This document shows positions 33,484-41,888 of a stretch of DNA of 64,000 bases, one piece after another. The position numbers were made by a program, and so were the translations under genes. This stretch comes from Hymenobacter ginkgonis (lineage in GTDB: Bacteria; Bacteroidota; Bacteroidia; Cytophagales; Hymenobacteraceae): contig NZ_WQKZ01000004.1 in assembly GCF_009755225.1 (NCBI RefSeq), positions 434,001 through 498,000 on the forward strand. Reading direction: 5' to 3'. Positions within the stretch are counted from its first letter, which is position 1. Every line of letters begins with the position of its first letter. Under the pieces are notes generated by a model. The model made no database searches and was not told the origin of the DNA. It worked only from the letters and a program-made list of their open reading frames with translations.

Positions 33484-33906
33484 TTATAGCTGGTGCGCCA
33501 GCCAGGCCAGGCAGTCGCCCTCCTGGTTAAAGTAATGGTAATGGGTACCTAGAATTGTCCCTTGTTGAATATTATCGTCCAGGCTAGGGTTCGCAGCCGC
33601 TTCGTCGTGGGTTATCATGGCGAAGTAGGCAATGTAAACCGGGCTGGCAAAAGCCGCCGCAAGCCGGGGTGTAAACGCCTCGCCGAACCAGTGAATGAGC
33701 GCAGCATCGCCCACTGCCCGGCGGCGAATATCAAGCAGCCAGTGCCGGCAATTGTCGTGGGCCAGCGCGGCCGCCAGCAGCGCCTCATATATAGCTTGGG
33801 CCTCGGCTAGCGTAACGGGACGCAGCCAGCGCCCAATCAGCAGGTGCTGCTCGGGGCGGTATTCCAAAGAAAAAGCATCGGCGGGCACCGTAGCAGGTAG
33901 CAGCAT
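33484..33906 (-). CDS. Unknown protein, paralogue of the preceding gene
   Basis: 140 residues from the ATG at 33906. The longer frame to 34104 runs back over the terminator of htrA and lacks homology, so it is rejected. Aligns by eye with the product at 32981: GRWLRPVTLAEAQAIYEALL and NCRHWLLDIRRRAVGDAALI correspond to GRWLHDTDNNDLYPSYERLL and KCRFWLLDMRQRSWQPASFA. It has a perfect -7 element (TATCTTTG) 19 nt upstream and is probably first in a two-gene unit. No known function. Confidence 0.7.
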   Translation of the reverse strand: MLLPATVPADAFSLEYRPEQHLLIGRWLRPVTLAEAQAIYEALLAAALAHDNCRHWLLDIRRRAVGDAALIHWFGEAFTPRLAAAFASPVYIAYFAMITHDEAAANPSLDDNIQQGTILGTHYHYFNQEGDCLAWLAHQL

Positions 33907-33925
33907 GGGTAGAGGGTAGGGCGCA

Positions 33926-33933
33926 CAAAGATA
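33926..33933 (-). promoter_or_regulatory. Putative -7 element (TATCTTTG) for the paralogue pair
   Basis: Perfect TAnnTTTG on the minus strand, 19 nt before the ATG at 33906. Confidence 0.4.
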
Positions 33934-34012
33934 CCCCCCTACCCCCTCAAGCAGGCGAGAGCCCCAGCCTATAAAGGCCGCCAGCGGGCAGCTATGCGCA
34001 CCTATTACGCCA

Positions 34013-34047
34013 CAAAAAAGCCCTCGCCAGTAGTTGGCGAGGGCTTT
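34013..34047 (-). terminator. Terminator of htrA
   Basis: AGCCCTCGCCA pairs with TGGCGAGGGCT, with T6 on the minus-strand side, about 20 nt past the htrA stop. Confidence 0.88.
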
Positions 34048-34066
34048 CTGCTGTCCCAGCGGGCGC

Positions 34067-35581
34067 TTATTCGCGGCCGATGGGGTAATAGGCCTTGCGG
34101 CCATCGGGATACACGCCTTCTACCAACGCCCCCGAATTATCCTTCGCACGGTCTAGGTAAGCCTGCACGTCGGCGGGCTTGCGCACCACGTTCTTGTCAA
34201 TACGCGTGATGATGAAGCCATCGGCCATACCCGTTTCCTTGAAATTGCTGCCTTTGATGTCCGAAATCTGCGCCCCGCCATCGATGCCAAGCGAGTTTTG
34301 CAGACGAGCCGACACGGGAGCCAGCTTCGCACCTTCATACTTCACGGCAGCATCAGCGGGTAGCTCATGCACCACCGCCGTAGTACCAGCCGCGTTGTGC
34401 AGCGTAGCCGTCGTAGCCTCTTTCGAACCGCTACGCAGGTAGCCCACTTTGATTTTGTCACCAGGGCGGAAGCGCGCTACTTGCTCCTGCAGCTGCGAGG
34501 CCGTGTTTACCATTACCCCGTTGATGTCCGTAATGATGTCGCCGATTTTCAGGCCAGCCTGCGCCGCCGAGCTGCTCTGGCTTAAACCCTGCACGTACAC
34601 GCCATTTAGGGTATTCAGCTTCTTTTCGGAAGCCAAGCGGGCATCTACTTCTTGAATTTGCACGCCGAGCAAAGCCCGCTGCACTACTTTATACTTCAGC
34701 AAGTCGTCAACCACCTTACTCACAATGGCACTTGGCACTGCAAAAGCGTAGCCTTCAAACGAGCCAGTGTGCGAAGAAATGGCCGAGTTAATGCCAATCA
34801 GGTCGCCGTTGGTGTTTACCAACGCGCCACCCGAATTGCCGGGGTTTACCACGGCATCGGTCTGAATGAACGACTCCACGCCCATGTTATCCTCACGGCG
34901 CAGAATGTTGATATTACGGCCTTTAGCCGAGATAATACCCGCCGTTACGGTCGAGTTCAGGTTGAAAGGGTTGCCCACAGCAAGCACCCACTGGCCCACC
35001 TTCACGTCGTCCGAGTTGCCGTATTTGATAAACGGTAGGTTGTCGGCTTTCACTTTGAGCACGGCCAAGTCGGTGCTAGGGTCAGCGCCCACCACCTCGG
35101 CGTCATACTTGCGCTTGTCGTCCAGCACCACTGTTACCTTCGAAGCCTTGTCGATAACGTGGTTATTGGTAACGATGTAGCCGTTAGCCGCGATAATCAC
35201 GCCCGAGCCCGAGCCTTCGCCCCCGCCCTGCGGCTCACGCTGGCCGCGCAGCTGACCATCAAATTGGTCGCCGAAAAATTGACGCAGAAAAGGGTCCATC
35301 TGCATCCGCGACTGTTGCTGAGGCTCCGCTTTGTATTCCGTCATCACGTGCACTACGGCGGGGGTAGTAGCCGCAGCGGCAGCCACAAAATTAAGCCCCT
35401 CGGGTGCTGCGTAGGTGCTGCTGCGCATGGCCGAAGTGTAACGTACCTGGGGGTCAGAAGCTACGCTAGACTGAGCCACGTTGCCCGGCTCGGCTTCCAG
35501 CAGCTTGTACCCCCCTACGGCCACGCCCCCACCCAAAATGGCGGAAGTCATCAGGCCGAGCATCATATTTTTAGCTTGCAT
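34067..35581 (-). CDS. htrA: Periplasmic serine protease/chaperone, HtrA/Deg family
   Basis: 504 residues. N-terminal membrane or signal segment (MLGLMTSAILGGGVAVGGY), then a trypsin-like domain with catalytic triad H141 (NNHVID), D171 (STDLAVLK) and S250 (NPGNSGGAL). PDZ1 starts near LGVQIQEVDARLASEK and contains GLKIGDIITDINGVMV. A degenerate PDZ2 follows up to the C-terminus (ITRIDKNVVRKPADVQAYL). It degrades or refolds damaged envelope proteins. A Gln/Gly-rich loop (residues 87-125) matches the LA-loop position of DegP. It is separate from the Hsp20 gene by a terminator. Confidence 0.94.
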   Translation of the reverse strand: MQAKNMMLGLMTSAILGGGVAVGGYKLLEAEPGNVAQSSVASDPQVRYTSAMRSSTYAAPEGLNFVAAAAATTPAVVHVMTEYKAEPQQQSRMQMDPFLRQFFGDQFDGQLRGQREPQGGGEGSGSGVIIAANGYIVTNNHVIDKASKVTVVLDDKRKYDAEVVGADPSTDLAVLKVKADNLPFIKYGNSDDVKVGQWVLAVGNPFNLNSTVTAGIISAKGRNINILRREDNMGVESFIQTDAVVNPGNSGGALVNTNGDLIGINSAISSHTGSFEGYAFAVPSAIVSKVVDDLLKYKVVQRALLGVQIQEVDARLASEKKLNTLNGVYVQGLSQSSSAAQAGLKIGDIITDINGVMVNTASQLQEQVARFRPGDKIKVGYLRSGSKEATTATLHNAAGTTAVVHELPADAAVKYEGAKLAPVSARLQNSLGIDGGAQISDIKGSNFKETGMADGFIITRIDKNVVRKPADVQAYLDRAKDNSGALVEGVYPDGRKAYYPIGRE

Positions 35582-35626
35582 CGGGGTGGTATGATTAAGA
35601 AGGGAAATTATTTAAAGACGAATTAA

Positions 35627-35651
35627 CAAACTACAAGCGAAAACCAGCAAA
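35627..35651 (-). promoter_or_regulatory. Putative promoter of htrA
   Basis: TAGTTTG (35633-35627) with TTTG (35651-35648) 14 nt upstream on the minus strand; spacing is shorter than the usual 19-20 nt. Leader about 45 nt. Confidence 0.22.
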
Positions 35652-35782
35652 CTCCACAAAAAAAATGTAGCCTTACCCGCTCACCGCTGCGCGTTGCACC
35701 CTAACGCTAAGGGGATGTTCTTTCGTGCCCAAGGGTTGCTTTGGGCTCGCTAGCCCACTATTTACTAAACAATTGTCAGACC

Positions 35783-35812
35783 AAAAAAGGCACCTTAGCA
35801 GGTGCCTTTTTT
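35783..35812 (-). terminator. Terminator of the Hsp20 gene
   Basis: AAAAAAGGCACCT and AGGTGCCTTTTTT pair around a 4-nt loop, 8 nt past the stop. Confidence 0.92.
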
Positions 35813-35820
35813 TACAAGTC

Positions 35821-36267
35821 TTAGCGCACTTCGATGTGCTGTTTGGTTACTTTCTCGGTATCGAAAGGCAACGTCACGCGTAGCAGGCCGTCGGTGAGCT
35901 CGGCGCTGATAGCCTTCACGTTAACTGTCTCAGGCAAGCGGAAAGCCCGACGGAATTCACCAAAACGGGTTTCGAGGCGGCGCGCCGTCGGCACGTTTTC
36001 GCCTTCCGTAGCGGGGGCCGGCCGGGTGCCAGTCACAACCAATTGGTTTTCCTGAAAATCAATGCTCACAGCATCTTTCGCAACGCCTGGCAGCGCCAAG
36101 TGTAACTCGTAGCCTTGGGCATTTTCGAAGATATCGGCAGCTGGCACGAAGCTCGTCGAAGGCTGAGGCGTGGTGGGCTGAGCATCGCGCAGCAACTCGC
36201 TCAACATGGAGTTAAAGGCGCGGGCAGGACGAAGAGCAGGCTGGTTATTATACAATAAGGTGGCCAT
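35821..36267 (-). CDS. Small heat-shock protein, Hsp20/alpha-crystallin family
   Basis: 148 residues. The alpha-crystallin domain runs from about 45 to 135 (PAADIFENAQGYELHLALPGV, AVSIDFQENQLVVTGTR, FRRAFRLPETVNVKAISAELTDGLLRVTLP), with the conserved A-x-x-x-G-L-x-V signature seen as AELTDGLLRVTLP. It is an ATP-independent holdase that binds unfolding proteins. The N-terminal arm is short and Ala/Arg/Pro-rich. A promoter with both -33 and -7 elements is visible upstream; no HrcA/CIRCE inverted repeat is seen. Confidence 0.95.
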   Translation of the reverse strand: MATLLYNNQPALRPARAFNSMLSELLRDAQPTTPQPSTSFVPAADIFENAQGYELHLALPGVAKDAVSIDFQENQLVVTGTRPAPATEGENVPTARRLETRFGEFRRAFRLPETVNVKAISAELTDGLLRVTLPFDTEKVTKQHIEVR

Positions 36268-36331
36268 CGGAAATAAGATGTTTTAAGGTTAGCAACAGCC
36301 ACTTTTACTAGCGGCGACACCTGTTACCTAT

Positions 36332-36363
36332 AAAATCTATACCGAAACTAATTTCAAGACAAA
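36332..36363 (-). promoter_or_regulatory. Putative promoter of the Hsp20 gene
   Basis: TTTG (36363-36360), 20-nt spacer, TAGATTTT (36339-36332) on the minus strand, a good fit to the Bacteroidota -33/-7 pair with one mismatch. Leader about 60 nt. Confidence 0.42.
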
Positions 36364-36424
36364 AAGTCTTAAAATAGATTTAGCACAAAAACAATTTTGC
36401 AGAATTGCATAAATTACAGTCATT

Positions 36425-36460
36425 AAAAAAGCCCTTACATATGATTGGAGGGCTTTTTTT
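36425..36460 (-). terminator. Terminator of the barrel protein gene
   Basis: AAAAAAGCCCT and AGGGCTTTTTTT pair around a 13-nt loop, about 38 nt past the stop at 36499. Confidence 0.82.
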
Positions 36461-36498
36461 AAAAATAAATAATAATGTCAATTTGGCACTACTCCTGC

Positions 36499-37323
36499 CT
36501 AGTGTTGGGTAGGCAGTTGCTGACGAGTGGCCTTGCCCCCGGCTGGCAAGATGGTATAGCGCAAGTCGAGGCCAACGGTTGGGTACACCAGGTTCAAATT
36601 ACCTCCCGCTGTTTGAACCCCGTTTTTGTCATACTGCGGCAGCGTAACCAAGTAATTCGTTTGGTAAGCAAACCAGGGAGTAAAGTCGAAGTGTGGCGAT
36701 ACCCGCGCGCCGACCTCAGCGCGCAAGCTGGTAAACTGAATGGTCCGCTCGTCGAGGTCATTATCCGTTTTTTGCAAGCGCAGATGCGTGCTGGCTTCGT
36801 AGCTCAGGCGCGGGCGCAGGGCTAGGCCGGTAGTCGCATCGCCACCGAGCGCAATTACTTTCTCGAGGTCGACGCGAAGCCGACCCCAGAATTGACTTTT
36901 CGGCCCTGAGCCGCCCAGGTAGTTGGTGTTAGCTGGAATAATATACTCGGCACTCAGGCGCTGCCCAAAGGTGATGCCGCCGAAAATAGGCGCCCGGTGG
37001 CGCACCAGCAGCTCGGGCACCAGCAAGTCGTAGCTGCTGCTGCGCCACTCGTAGCGGGCCGTGCCGCCCCAGCTCCAGTTGGCATCCCAGAAGTGCTCGT
37101 AGGCCACCGTAGCGCGGCGGGTATCAAAGCCCAAGGTGCGTTGGGCATAGCCATCGGCAGTGGTGCGCTCGCCCCGGAGCGCTAGCAGCAAATAATCACC
37201 GTTTTTCAACGCTAGCTCGCCTTGCAATTCGGGCCAGAGCAGAGTTGACTGCACCGTGCGCGTAGTTTGGGCACTACCTGATAACGCGCTACCTACCAGC
37301 GCAAGAGTCATTAATCGACGCAT
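36499..37323 (-). CDS. Outer-membrane beta-barrel protein, DUF2490-like
   Basis: 274 residues. Signal peptide MRRLMTLALVGSALSGSAQ, then strands with the alternating pattern of a beta-barrel (LLWPELQGELALKNGDYLLL, ATVAYEHFWDANWSWGGTAR, FGQRLSAEYIIP, LRPRLSYEASTHL) and a last strand YPTVGLDLRYTIL. The layout of about 12 strands with a WPELQ opening fits DUF2490 proteins, whose function is unknown. The assignment rests on pattern only. It is followed by a terminator, and the M20 gene lies 38 nt upstream in the same direction, so co-transcription is possible. Confidence 0.65.
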   Translation of the reverse strand: MRRLMTLALVGSALSGSAQTTRTVQSTLLWPELQGELALKNGDYLLLALRGERTTADGYAQRTLGFDTRRATVAYEHFWDANWSWGGTARYEWRSSSYDLLVPELLVRHRAPIFGGITFGQRLSAEYIIPANTNYLGGSGPKSQFWGRLRVDLEKVIALGGDATTGLALRPRLSYEASTHLRLQKTDNDLDERTIQFTSLRAEVGARVSPHFDFTPWFAYQTNYLVTLPQYDKNGVQTAGGNLNLVYPTVGLDLRYTILPAGGKATRQQLPTQH

Positions 37324-37361
37324 AAAATAAAATTGATAATAAGTCCTTAAAAATAATTAAC

Positions 37362-38579
37362 TTAACCTGCTGAGACTCCAGCTAATTCCTGCAAGGTAAG
37401 CCAGGCCATGAGGCCAGCGCCCACGCTAAGAGCCTGCTCATCAATATCAAAAGTTGGCGTGTGCACCGATGCCGCAAAGCGCCCGTCGGCGGCCCGCGTG
37501 CCTAGCCGGTAAAAGCAAGCTGGGGCGGCCTGCGAGAAATACGCGAAGTCTTCAGCCGCCAGCCACTGGTCGAGTTCGATTACGTTTTCGGCACCCAGGT
37601 ACTGCTCGGCGGCGGCGCGCACGCGGGCCGTTACGGCGGGGTTGTTGTCGAGGCAGGGGTAGCCGCGCCGAATTTCTAGCTCGCACACGGCGCCCATGCT
37701 GGCGGCCAATCCTTCGCAAAGCTGGCGCAGGTGCTGGTGGGCCTCGTTGCGCCACGCCTCGTCGAGGGTGCGAAATGTCCCCTCAATGTAGACCTCATCG
37801 GGGATGACGTTGGTAGCGCCGTTGGCGATGACTTTGCCAAAACTCAGGACCGAAGGCAGCTTCGGATTAGCGCGGCGGCTCACAATCTGCTGGGCGGCCA
37901 CGATGAGGTGGGCGGCTACCAGCACGGGGTCGAGGTTGAGTTCGGGCATGGCGCCGTGGCCGCCTTTACCCTTGATTTTCAAATACAACTCATCGGTGCT
38001 GGCCATGTAGCGGCCGCTGCGCACACCAATTTGCCCGGCCGGCAGCCGCGGAAAAACGTGCTGCCCGAGGATTTCGGCAGGGGTAGGATTTTCGAGTACG
38101 CCGTCTTTTATCATCAGCGAGGCGCCGCCCGGCAGCAGCTCTTCACCGGGCTGAAAAATCAATTTTACGGTACCCTTAAACTCGCTGCGCAACTCCGTAA
38201 GCAGGCGGGCGGCGCCGAGCAGGCAAGTAGTGTGCACATCGTGGCCGCAAGCGTGCATCACGCCCGGCACGGTCGATTTATAAGCGATGTCGCTCAGCTC
38301 TTGGATGGGCAGCGCGTCCATGTCGGCGCGCAGGGCCACTACCGGGCCGCCGGGTTGCCCCTCAATGAGGGCCACCACTCCGGTGCCCGCGAGGGGGTAG
38401 GGTGCCAAGCCCAGCGCTTGCAGTTGCTGGGTGACGAAGGCGGCCGTTTGAGTTTCTTTAAAGGAGAGCTCGGGATTGGCGTGCAGGTGGCGGCGTAGAG
38501 CCGATAGGTCGGGAGCCATGGCGGCTGCACGAGCTTTAAGGGCTTGGACCACTGATTCAACTGATTTTTCGGACTTCAC
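37362..38579 (-). CDS. M20 family amidohydrolase (N-acyl amino acid hydrolase type)
   Basis: 405 residues from a GTG at 38579. Dinuclear zinc amidohydrolase: RRHLHANPELSFKE at the front, ALRADMDALPIQE, MHACGHDVHTT and FQPGEELLPGGA supplying metal ligands and the catalytic Glu, KGKGGHGAMPELNLDP as lid-domain start, and ATNVIPDEVYIEGTFR. Members cleave N-acyl or hippurate-like amino acids. The first dozen codons overlap a repeat-like segment (ATCCGTGAAGTCC...), so the true start could be a later GTG or the ATG at 38519. No export signal. Confidence 0.9.
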   Translation of the reverse strand: MKSEKSVESVVQALKARAAAMAPDLSALRRHLHANPELSFKETQTAAFVTQQLQALGLAPYPLAGTGVVALIEGQPGGPVVALRADMDALPIQELSDIAYKSTVPGVMHACGHDVHTTCLLGAARLLTELRSEFKGTVKLIFQPGEELLPGGASLMIKDGVLENPTPAEILGQHVFPRLPAGQIGVRSGRYMASTDELYLKIKGKGGHGAMPELNLDPVLVAAHLIVAAQQIVSRRANPKLPSVLSFGKVIANGATNVIPDEVYIEGTFRTLDEAWRNEAHQHLRQLCEGLAASMGAVCELEIRRGYPCLDNNPAVTARVRAAAEQYLGAENVIELDQWLAAEDFAYFSQAAPACFYRLGTRAADGRFAASVHTPTFDIDEQALSVGAGLMAWLTLQELAGVSAG

Positions 38580-38687
38580 GGATTTTGTAGTTGGCGCGGC
38601 AGTAACTGCACTACCGGCTGCATAAATGTTTCATGCCCAATTGCCCACGAAATCTAGGTAAACTAGAAATTCCCGCTAAATCCGTGG
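38577..38687. repeat. Possible imperfect inverted repeat upstream of the M20 gene
   Basis: CACGGATTTT at 38577-38586 faces AAATCCGTGG at 38678-38687 in inverted orientation. The adjoining segment (ATCCGTGAAGTCCG, AATCAGTTGAATCAGTGG on the minus strand) looks like a low-complexity dispersed element. It reaches into the start of the M20 coding frame. Confidence 0.35.
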
Positions 38688-38698
38688 CTTGAGCTAGG

Positions 38699-39271
38699 CT
38701 AAGGCGTTTTATTCAGCAATACTTGCATGGCTTCAATCTCGGCCTTGGGCGCAAACTGTCGCACGCGCAGTAGGCCGCGCACCGCATCGAGCTTGGTGAG
38801 ATAATCGCCCACATAAAGCCGGTACACTGGCTGCTTGAAGGTGATATAATCGGTTTCGTCGGGGTAGCGCGAAATCACTTGGCGGCGAATATTCATCACT
38901 TGCTCGCGCTCCAGGCCTAGGTACACCCGCACGCGGTAGCCACTGGCGTATTTGACGTTTTGGTTGGTAAACGCCTGGTCGCGCAGGCGTTGTTCCAACT
39001 GGGCATTTACCTGGGCCGTAGGCACCGGCACCGCCTTGGCCGGGGAGGTAGGCTTGGGGGCGTTGGGGCCCGGCGAGGGGATAGGCGCAGGTTGGGCAAA
39101 CACCGGCCGGTACTTGGCCACGTCGTCGGCGGGCGCAGTAGCCACGGGCTTGCGCGTGGTATCGATGGGCGCGGCAGTGCGGGCCACGGGGGCAGCGGGG
39201 GCCGTAGCCGCACAGGCCGCTAGCAGCGGAAGGCTCAGGAAAAGCACCGCGTTAAGAAAGCGTAGGTTCAT
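38699..39271 (-). CDS. Lipoprotein with C-terminal SPOR-like domain
   Basis: 190 residues from the ATG at 39271. Lipobox LLAAC (C20), then a Pro/Ala-rich low-complexity linker (about 25-90), then a SPOR-like domain (GYRVRVYLGLEREQVMNIRR...YRLYVGDYLTKLDAVRGLL). SPOR domains bind denuded peptidoglycan at division or remodelling sites. The start codon lies inside the end of deoC (20-nt overlap), pointing to translational coupling. A start at 39307 would put ten extra residues before the signal peptide. Confidence 0.82.
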   Translation of the reverse strand: MNLRFLNAVLFLSLPLLAACAATAPAAPVARTAAPIDTTRKPVATAPADDVAKYRPVFAQPAPIPSPGPNAPKPTSPAKAVPVPTAQVNAQLEQRLRDQAFTNQNVKYASGYRVRVYLGLEREQVMNIRRQVISRYPDETDYITFKQPVYRLYVGDYLTKLDAVRGLLRVRQFAPKAEIEAMQVLLNKTP

Positions 39272-39926
39272 CTTCTTGCAAGATAGCCAGACTGTTAGAC
39301 GCCCCAATACGGTCGGCGCCGGCGGCTAGCAAGGCCAGCGCCTGCGCCCGCGTGCGAATGCCACCACTGGCCTTGATGCGCATATGGGGGGGTAGCACCC
39401 GGCGTAGCAGCTCTACATCGGCCACCGATGCGCCACGGCTAGCAAAGCCAGTGCTCGTTTTCACGAAGTGCGCGCCAGCCTCGGTGCACAGGCGGGCAGC
39501 AGTTTCTATTTCTTCTTCGGAAAGCAAAGCGGTTTCGATGATGACTTTCAACAGCGCATCGTGCACGTCGGCGAGGTCGGCGATGTCTTCGATTTCGGCC
39601 TTTACTGCTTCCAAACTGCCCGATTTTAGGGCCGAGATATTGAGGACCAAGTCCAGCTCGGTGGCGCCTTCGGCCAACGCTATTTCGGCTTCTCGAAACT
39701 TCACCCGGCTGCTATTATACCCCAGCGGAAAGCCAATAACGGTGCACACGGCCACGCCCGAGCCACTAAGCTCGCGGGCGGCTAGCGGCACGTAGCAGGG
39801 CGGCACGCAAGCGCTGGCAAAGCCGTGCGCGCGCGCTTCTTGGCACAGCTGCTGAATCTGAGTTTCGGTGCAGTCGGGCCGCAGCAAAGTATGGTCGATG
39901 GTACTAGCAATAGTGGGGGCAGGCAT
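39252..39926 (-). CDS. deoC: Deoxyribose-phosphate aldolase
   Basis: 224 residues from the ATG at 39926. It splits 2-deoxyribose 5-phosphate to glyceraldehyde 3-phosphate and acetaldehyde in deoxynucleoside breakdown. TIM barrel with Schiff-base lysine K156 in HFVKTSTGF, D92 in ELDLVLNI and the second active-site lysine in IKASGGIRT. A longer frame to 39968 is rejected because TATCTTTG, a perfect -7 element, lies 4 nt before the ATG at 39926 and would be inside the longer reading. Overlaps the SPOR lipoprotein gene. Confidence 0.95.
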   Translation of the reverse strand: MPAPTIASTIDHTLLRPDCTETQIQQLCQEARAHGFASACVPPCYVPLAARELSGSGVAVCTVIGFPLGYNSSRVKFREAEIALAEGATELDLVLNISALKSGSLEAVKAEIEDIADLADVHDALLKVIIETALLSEEEIETAARLCTEAGAHFVKTSTGFASRGASVADVELLRRVLPPHMRIKASGGIRTRAQALALLAAGADRIGASNSLAILQEDEPTLS

Positions 39927-39930
39927 GGGG

Positions 39931-39938
39931 CAAAGATA
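39931..39938 (-). promoter_or_regulatory. Putative -7 element (TATCTTTG) of deoC
   Basis: Perfect TAnnTTTG on the minus strand with only CCCC between it and the ATG, the clearest leaderless candidate in the window. Confidence 0.5.
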
Positions 39939-39980
39939 CGGCCGGGTTTGGGGCCTACTCCTGCTCATAATGCGCGCCCG

Positions 39981-41720
39981 CTACTCTACTACCAAGCGGC
40001 GTACTGCATAGTCCTCTCCTACTTGCACGCGCAGCAAGTATACCCCCGGCGCCAAGCCTTGCAAGTCTAGGCTGTGCTGCTGGGCTGGGGCGGCCGCAGT
40101 GACGCGCACTACTCGGCCCACCGCGTCGAGCAGGGTGAGCACAGCCGACTCTGGGACTGCCACTACTGGCAGCTGCACTACCGCTAAGCCATGGGCCGGA
40201 TTGGGCGCCACAACTACGCCAGCCAAGGGCGAAGGGGTAGCCGTGGCCAGCACAGCTATGGTAGGCAACGCAGCCAGGAAGGCCGTTTGCCCACCACCAG
40301 CATTTGTAATCGTTTGGCTACCAAAGCTTGCCGTAGGGGTGGCCACGCCAGCCACGTACACCGTAGTGCCGCTAATAGCTAGCGCCCTCCCCCGGGCGCT
40401 GCCGGCCCGTTGCGCCCAGGCAAAACTGCTGGTGCTGCCCGCATCGGTGAGCTTCGCCACAAATAAATCGTCTCTACCCGGGTTGCTATTGGCAAGGGTA
40501 GTGCTGCCAAAGCCAGCCGCACTGCTGCCATAGCTGCCCGTTACATAAACGTCGGGGCCATTTACGGCCAAAGCGAGGGCTTGGTCCTCACCGGTGCCGC
40601 CCGCGCGCTGCGCCCAGCCAAAGCTGCTGGTGTTGCCTGCATCGGTAAGCTTAGCAACAAACACCTCGGCTCCGGTACCCGAATTGGTGAGTGTATTGCT
40701 GCCAAACCCCGCCGTAGTACCCGCAAAAGCACCTGCCAGGTACAGGCTTGGCCCATTGGCGACTAAGGCATTAACGCCGTCAGAGTCCAGCCCGCCCGCC
40801 CGCTGGACCCAGGTGAAGCTAGCGCTAGTGCCCGTTTCGGTGAGCTTCGCCACGAAAATATCAGCGCTACTGCCAGCGCCAGCGTTTGCTAAGGTGGTGC
40901 CGCCAAAGCTGATAGACGGGCTAGCAAACGTACCCGCCACGTATACATTTGACCCATTCAAGGCCAAAGCATTGGGCGAATCTATTCCGGTGCCGCCCGC
41001 GCGCTGGGCCCAGGCAAAGCTGCTGGTGCTGCCCGCATCGGTAAGGCGCGTTACGAAAGCGTCAACAGTGTAGCCGCTAGCGTCTGCGTTTGTGAGCACG
41101 GTGCTGCCAAAAGTGGCCGTAGCACTAGAGAAGTAGCCCGCCGCGTACACACTCGTAGTAGTGGCCGCCAGCGCGCTAATGCCATTTGTACCCACACCGC
41201 CTACTTGCTGCACCCAAGTAAAGCTGGCAGTAGCCCCGGCATCGGTGAGCTTTGCCACAAAAGCATTCCCTCCCGTGACGGTAATGCTCCCGAACGTGAC
41301 CGGGCCGCTGCTAAAAATACCGCCCACATATACGCTCGAACCGGCTACGGCAATGGCCGCGGGAATGTCGTAGCCCGCGCCGCCTGCTTGCTGCACCCAG
41401 GCAAAGCGCCCCGCTGCCGTATTCCATTTGGCCACGAACATATCGTAGGGGCCTAGGCTAACGCTGCTTAGCACGATGTCGCCAAAGCTGACCGTACCCC
41501 CAAAGTAGCCAGTTAGGTACACGTTGCCGCTGGCGTCGGTCGTCATAGCCGCCACCCCCGAGGTGTTGGGGCCACCCGCGTGGGTAGTACCAATGGCTAG
41601 CTGCCAAGCCGGCGCCTGGGCGCGAACTACTGGCGCAGCCAGCAGCAGGAGCAGCCACCCACAAGCGCGCATAGCCGCTAAAAACCGTCGAACAACTGGC
41701 AGGGAGTAGGCATTTCTCAT
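39981..41720 (-). CDS. Secreted SBBP-like repeat protein with T9SS type A sorting domain
   Basis: About 579 residues; an in-frame start at 41732 is also possible. Signal peptide ending VVRAQA. The body has about eight repeats of roughly 60 residues, each with a VYVAG(T/S)F strand, a FGSTTL(A/T)N segment, (D/E)(I/V/L)FVAKLTDAG and SFAWAQRAGG(T/L)G; these are beta-propeller-like repeats. The C-terminal 80 residues (VVVAPNPAHGLAVVQLPV, LTLLDAVGRVVRV, LDLQGLAPGVYLLRVQVGED) are a type A T9SS sorting domain, so it is expected to cross the outer membrane via the PorQ/PorE-type machinery. The repeats are Thr/Ser/Ala-rich and nearly Lys-free except in AKLT. Ligand unknown. Confidence 0.88.
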   Translation of the reverse strand: MRNAYSLPVVRRFLAAMRACGWLLLLLAAPVVRAQAPAWQLAIGTTHAGGPNTSGVAAMTTDASGNVYLTGYFGGTVSFGDIVLSSVSLGPYDMFVAKWNTAAGRFAWVQQAGGAGYDIPAAIAVAGSSVYVGGIFSSGPVTFGSITVTGGNAFVAKLTDAGATASFTWVQQVGGVGTNGISALAATTTSVYAAGYFSSATATFGSTVLTNADASGYTVDAFVTRLTDAGSTSSFAWAQRAGGTGIDSPNALALNGSNVYVAGTFASPSISFGGTTLANAGAGSSADIFVAKLTETGTSASFTWVQRAGGLDSDGVNALVANGPSLYLAGAFAGTTAGFGSNTLTNSGTGAEVFVAKLTDAGNTSSFGWAQRAGGTGEDQALALAVNGPDVYVTGSYGSSAAGFGSTTLANSNPGRDDLFVAKLTDAGSTSSFAWAQRAGSARGRALAISGTTVYVAGVATPTASFGSQTITNAGGGQTAFLAALPTIAVLATATPSPLAGVVVAPNPAHGLAVVQLPVVAVPESAVLTLLDAVGRVVRVTAAAPAQQHSLDLQGLAPGVYLLRVQVGEDYAVRRLVVE

Positions 41721-41814
41721 ACAGCAAATCATTAAAAATGAGCTCGCAAGTAAAGTAGAAAATTGGTTTATTCAATTGCTGCCTAGCTTATTAAATCGGT
41801 CGAAAACAATGCTG

Positions 41815-41868
41815 CCCGGAGCAAGAAAAAAGGCCTGCGCGTGCGCAGGCCTTTTTTCTTGCTCCGGG
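41815..41868. terminator. Terminator of secA
   Basis: A 54-nt near-perfect palindrome: AAGGCCTGCGC pairs with GCGCAGGCCTT, with A6/T6 flanks, 20 nt past the secA stop. Confidence 0.93.
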
Positions 41869-41888
41869 CTAGGCCCTAAGTGGTTTTG

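Noticed and set aside
33907..34104. N-terminal extension of the paralogue gene at 33484
   Set aside because: Passes through the htrA terminator and a -7 element; the paralogue aligns only from the ATG at 33906.
37731..38498. Plus-strand frame (255 codons) inside the M20 gene
   Set aside because: Antisense shadow; no homology-like motif, no start context.
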